From NCBI RefSeq assembly GCF_012641435.1, contig NZ_JABAIJ010000007.1, positions 248,001 to 312,000 of the forward strand: DNA of 64,000 nt, read 5' to 3'. Shown here piece after piece: positions 61,313 through 64,000 of the stretch. This DNA comes from Rhizobium sp. P38BS-XIX. GTDB taxonomy: Bacteria > Pseudomonadota > Alphaproteobacteria > Rhizobiales > Rhizobiaceae. Position 1 is the stretch's first letter, and each line of letters begins with the position of its first letter. Position numbers and translations under genes: made by a program. The notes below the pieces were generated by a model. It made no database searches and was not told the origin of the DNA. It saw nothing but the letters and a program-made list of their open reading frames with translations.

Positions 61313-62637
61313 TGCTGAAAGGCTTGGCACATATGATCAGAAAATCCTTCGTCCGTCTCCTGCTGGTGCTGGCAGGTTTGATGGCAGCGTTCGCTACCCC
61401 GGCCTATGCCGTGGTCGAGCTCAACATCAACAAGGGCAATGTCCAGCCCATGCCGATCGCGATCACCGATCTTCTGTCGAACGACAGCCTCGGTCCGCAG
61501 ATCTCGGGCGTGATTGCCGCCGATCTGCAGCGTTCGGGCCTTTTCGCGCCGATCAACAAGCAGGCCTTCATCGAGAAGATCACCAATCCCGATTCCACTC
61601 CGCGCTTTCCGGACTGGACCTCGATCAACGCGCAGGCGCTGGTAACGGGCCGCGTGACGCAGGAAGGCGGCCGTCTTCGCGCCGAATTCCGCCTTTGGGA
61701 CACATTCGGCAACAGCCAGATGATCGGCCAGCAGTTCTATGCGCAGCCGGACAATTGGCGCCGTGTCGCCCACATCATTGCCGACGCGATCTATCAGAAG
61801 ATCACCGGTGAAAAGGGCTATTTCGATACCCGCGTCGTCTTCGTCGCCGAAAGCGGCCCGAAGACTGCCCGCAAGACGCAACTCGGCATCATGGATCAGG
61901 ACGGCGCCAATGTGCGCATGCTGACCGACGGCAGCGACCTTGTGCTGACGCCGCGCTTCTCGCCCAGCCGGCAGGAAGTGACCTACATGTCGTTTGCCAA
62001 CCAGCAGCCGCGCGTCTATTTGCTGCAGCTGCAGACCGGTCAACGTGAGCTGGTCGGCAATTTCCCCGGCATGACTTTCTCTCCGCGCTTCTCGCCGGAC
62101 GGCCAGCGTGTGATCATGAGCTTGCAGCAAGAAGGCAACGCCAACATCTACACGATGGATCTGCGCTCGCGCACGACGACTCGTCTGACGTCGACGGCTG
62201 CCATCGACACGTCGCCGTCCTATTCCCCCGACGGCACGCAGATCGCCTTCGAAAGTGACCGCGGCGGAAGGCCGCAGATCTACGTGATGAATGCCGACGG
62301 TTCCAACCAGCGCCGCATTTCCTTCGGTGACGGCTCCTATTCCACGCCGGTCTGGTCGCCGCGCGGCGATCTCATCGCCTTCACCAAGCAGGCGGGCGGC
62401 AGCTTCTCCATCGGCGTCATGAAGACGGACGGTTCGGGCGAGCGCCTGTTGACCACAGGCTTCCACAACGAAGGTCCGACCTGGGCCCCGAACGGCCGTG
62501 TCATCATGTTCTTCCGCCAGCCGGCCGGCTCCGGTGGACCGCAGCTCTACTCGATCGATCTGACCGGTTATAACGAGCAGAAGATCCCGACTCCGGGCTT
62601 CGCTTCCGACCCGGCCTGGTCGCCGCTTCTCGAGTAG
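61312..62637 (+). CDS. tolB: Tol-Pal periplasmic protein TolB
   Basis: A 441-residue exported protein. The signal peptide is VRLLLVLAGLMAAFATPAYA, followed by the TolA-binding N-terminal domain and a six-bladed beta-propeller. Blade motifs repeat, e.g. LTPRFSPSRQEVTYMSF, FSPRFSPDGQRVIMSL, TSPSYSPDGTQIAFESDRGG, STPVWSPRGDLIAFTK. It binds Pal and competes with peptidoglycan for it. The ATG overlaps the upstream stop; ATG 61333 is an alternative start that still keeps the signal peptide. Confidence 0.97.
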   Translation: MLKGLAHMIRKSFVRLLLVLAGLMAAFATPAYAVVELNINKGNVQPMPIAITDLLSNDSLGPQISGVIAADLQRSGLFAPINKQAFIEKITNPDSTPRFPDWTSINAQALVTGRVTQEGGRLRAEFRLWDTFGNSQMIGQQFYAQPDNWRRVAHIIADAIYQKITGEKGYFDTRVVFVAESGPKTARKTQLGIMDQDGANVRMLTDGSDLVLTPRFSPSRQEVTYMSFANQQPRVYLLQLQTGQRELVGNFPGMTFSPRFSPDGQRVIMSLQQEGNANIYTMDLRSRTTTRLTSTAAIDTSPSYSPDGTQIAFESDRGGRPQIYVMNADGSNQRRISFGDGSYSTPVWSPRGDLIAFTKQAGGSFSIGVMKTDGSGERLLTTGFHNEGPTWAPNGRVIMFFRQPAGSGGPQLYSIDLTGYNEQKIPTPGFASDPAWSPLLE

Positions 62638-62685
62638 TGCGGGGCTTGCCACTTTATCGCCGCAAAGTCCTGTGACTGGACCATT

Positions 62686-62704
62686 TTAGGACATCATTAA
62701 CCAT
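62686..62704. promoter_or_regulatory. CtrA-type box upstream of pal
   Basis: TTAG (62686-62689), seven bases, TTAACCAT (62697-62704), one mismatch from TTAA-N7-TTAA. A further TTAACC follows at 62721. It lies in the 140 bp gap between tolB and pal and implies a separate pal promoter. Confidence 0.5.
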
Positions 62705-62777
62705 ATTCGTTGGAATCGGATTAACCGAACGCGGTTACATTCTGGCAACCCTGTTAGAGACTAAGGAGAGACCGGCC

Positions 62778-63311
62778 ATGAGCCGCATCGCAAATCCGGC
62801 CGTTGGCCACATGCAGAAACTCGCTCGCAACCCGATCATGATCGCGCTTTTCGTTGGCCTTTCGCTGGCCGGCTGCGCTTCGAAGAAGGGTCTGCCCAAC
62901 GACGCCAACGGTCTTGGCCTGAACGGTGCTGGCAATGCGACCCCGGGTTCGCCGCAGGACTTCACGGTCAATGTCGGCGACCGCATCTTCTTTGACACCG
63001 ACAGCACCTCGATCCGTGCCGATGCTGCCCAGACGCTCGATCGTCAGGCTCAGTGGCTTGCCCGTTATCCGAACTACGCCATCACGGTTGAAGGCCACGC
63101 CGACGAACGCGGCACGCGCGAATATAACCTCGCTCTCGGCGCTCGTCGTGCCGCTGCTGCCAAGGACTACCTCGCTTCCCGCGGTGTGCCTGCAAAGCGC
63201 ATGAAGACGATCTCCTACGGCAAGGAACGCCCGGTCGCGACCTGCGACGATATCTCCTGCTGGTCGCAGAACCGTCGTGCCGTCACTGTCCTGAACGGCG
63301 CCGGTTCCTGA
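62778..63311 (+). CDS. pal: Peptidoglycan-associated lipoprotein Pal
   Basis: A 177-residue lipoprotein. The lipobox LAGC places the lipidated cysteine at C33 after a hydrophobic signal (IMIALFVGLSLAGC). The OmpA-like domain binds diaminopimelate peptidoglycan: FFDTDSTSIRADAAQTLDRQ, VEGHADERGTREYNLALGAR, and NRRAVTVLNGAGS. It links the outer membrane to the wall and to TolB. AAGGAGAG precedes ATG 62778, and a strong terminator follows. Confidence 0.97.
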   Translation: MSRIANPAVGHMQKLARNPIMIALFVGLSLAGCASKKGLPNDANGLGLNGAGNATPGSPQDFTVNVGDRIFFDTDSTSIRADAAQTLDRQAQWLARYPNYAITVEGHADERGTREYNLALGARRAAAAKDYLASRGVPAKRMKTISYGKERPVATCDDISCWSQNRRAVTVLNGAGS

Positions 63312-63336
63312 TAGGCGAAAGCCGGTCCGAATATAG

Positions 63337-63369
63337 AAAGGCGGCCCCCGTGGCCGCCTTTACTTTTTT
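63337..63369 (+). terminator. Intrinsic terminator after pal
   Basis: AAAGGCGGCC and GGCCGCCTTT form a perfect 10-bp stem with a 5-base loop, followed by ACTTTTTTG. Confidence 0.9.
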
Positions 63370-63470
63370 GACCACACTTTGGCCGAACTCCGTTGCTTTT
63401 TGAGAGCAATTGTAAAAATCTCCTGTTCGAGCCCCGTGGCCCGAAGAATCAATGAGACAGGACGATCCAT

Positions 63471-64000
63471 ATGAGAAAACTTGTCGTGGCGAGCATGCTT
63501 TGTCTCGCTGCCTTTGCAGGTAGTGAGCGCGATGCTTCTGCCTTGTCGCTGTTTGGAATCCACCTTGGCGGGCGTGATGCCGCCTCGCAGTCGGCTCCCA
63601 ACAACGCAAATCAGAGACAAGCGCAATACGGCCGGGCGCCGATCGTCAACGTCCAGAGCAGCGATGCCGAAGTTCGAGTCCAGCAGCTCGAGGACCAGAT
63701 GCGCCAGTTGAACGGCCGCGTCGAGGAAATGAGCTATCAGCTGCTGCAGATGCAGGAGACGATCCGCAAGGCGCAGGAAGACAACGAGTTCCGTTTCCAG
63801 CAGCTTGAGAAGCGCGGCGGCAGTGCGCCGGCATCGAACGGCGGCACGATGAAGAAGAGCGAGGCCGATGTTCCGGCCCAGGGCAATGGCGGTCAGCAAG
63901 ACGACGTTGCCGGCGTCATCAGCGATTCTCAGAACAATCAGGCAGCCGCGCAGCCGAATAACAGCAGCAACGGCAAGCCTCCGTCGCAACTCGGCTCGAT
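63471..64000 (+). CDS. cpoB: Tol-Pal system protein CpoB/YbgF, N-terminal part
   Basis: The frame opens at ATG 63471 (ACAGGACGATCC upstream) and runs off the right edge. A signal peptide (MRKLVVASMLCLAAFAG) is followed by VRVQQLEDQMRQLNGRVEEM and SYQLLQMQETIRKAQEDNEF, the trimeric coiled coil by which YbgF binds TolA, and then a low-complexity Asn/Gln/Gly linker. The TPR domain expected next is outside the window. It coordinates PBP1B and Tol during septal wall synthesis in E. coli. It is behind the pal terminator, so it needs its own promoter. Confidence 0.88.
   Translation, partial: MRKLVVASMLCLAAFAGSERDASALSLFGIHLGGRDAASQSAPNNANQRQAQYGRAPIVNVQSSDAEVRVQQLEDQMRQLNGRVEEMSYQLLQMQETIRKAQEDNEFRFQQLEKRGGSAPASNGGTMKKSEADVPAQGNGGQQDDVAGVISDSQNNQAAAQPNNSSNGKPPSQLGS

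Overview
This window looks like a chromosomal segment of a fast-growing rhizobium (order Rhizobiales, Rhizobium/Agrobacterium clade). The evidence is the high GC content with strongly GC-biased third codon positions, and a set of alphaproteobacterial marker genes: DUF1465/RcdA, DUF1192, DUF4164, a long-form L36, the ruvCAB and ybgC-tolQRAB-pal-cpoB layouts, an sqdBDC sulfolipid operon, and an lpiA-acvB/atvA acid-tolerance pair best known from R. tropici, Sinorhizobium and Agrobacterium. I see no insertion sequence, prophage, CRISPR array, tRNA or rRNA. Most of the window is core genome.

Layout. 0-5.6 kb: the tail of a beta-hydroxyacid dehydrogenase, a LysE exporter, a PLP dehydratase, and a tautomerase-cupin-DUF4865 operon facing its LysR regulator, then an alpha/beta hydrolase. 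5.6-9.3 kb: a TPR protein, rpmJ, the purEK operon, two divergent YdcH-like genes and an ArsR regulator. 9.5-14.6 kb: a ThiE-like protein, a Sel1-repeat protein, suhB, and a MotA/TolQ-like plus OmpA/MotB-like pair. 14.6-16.6 kb: an ECF42-type sigma factor with its YCII partner, and DUF1508. 16.7-25 kb: an ABC exporter, rpmE, a Tet(M)-like GTPase, rcdA-like DUF1465, DUF1192, an MFS transporter, a 53-residue membrane protein and a PhzF protein. 25-32.3 kb: central carbon genes tkt, gap and pgk, with DUF1089 and a K+/H+ antiporter between them. 32.6-36 kb: DUF4164, zapA, a 6S RNA candidate, a CLC channel and a divergent MarR regulator. 36.5-44.9 kb: lpiA-acvB, a HAD phosphatase, fthC, a YmdB-like phosphoesterase, a secreted degenerate MBL-fold protein and yebC. 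44.9-48.8 kb: an ECF sigma/anti-sigma pair divergent from an exported MBL-fold hydrolase, a TPR protein and a DoxX protein. 48.8-54.4 kb: a luciferase-like monooxygenase, ruvCAB, a Tat-exported phosphoesterase, a Nudix and a DinB protein. 54.4-57.4 kb: sqdBDC. 57.5-64 kb: the Tol-Pal cluster, with an extra exported TolA-C-domain paralogue.

Cell-envelope homeostasis is a recurring theme: Tol-Pal, lysyl-phosphatidylglycerol synthesis and hydrolysis, sulfolipid synthesis, a second stator-like proton channel pair, and two ECF sigma circuits.

The signals most worth a second look are: (i) an identical bipartite motif, GGGAATAA-N14-CGATCT, in front of both the ECF sigma gene and the divergent MBL-TPR-DoxX operon, which defines a likely autoregulated regulon; (ii) a perfect TTAA-N7-TTAA CtrA-type box upstream of the rcdA-like gene and near-perfect ones upstream of tolQ and pal; (iii) the free, secreted TolA C-terminal domain between tolA and tolB; (iv) the chromosomal Tet(M)-like GTPase; (v) the 6S RNA candidate beside zapA, with the usual fthC neighbour about 8 kb away.
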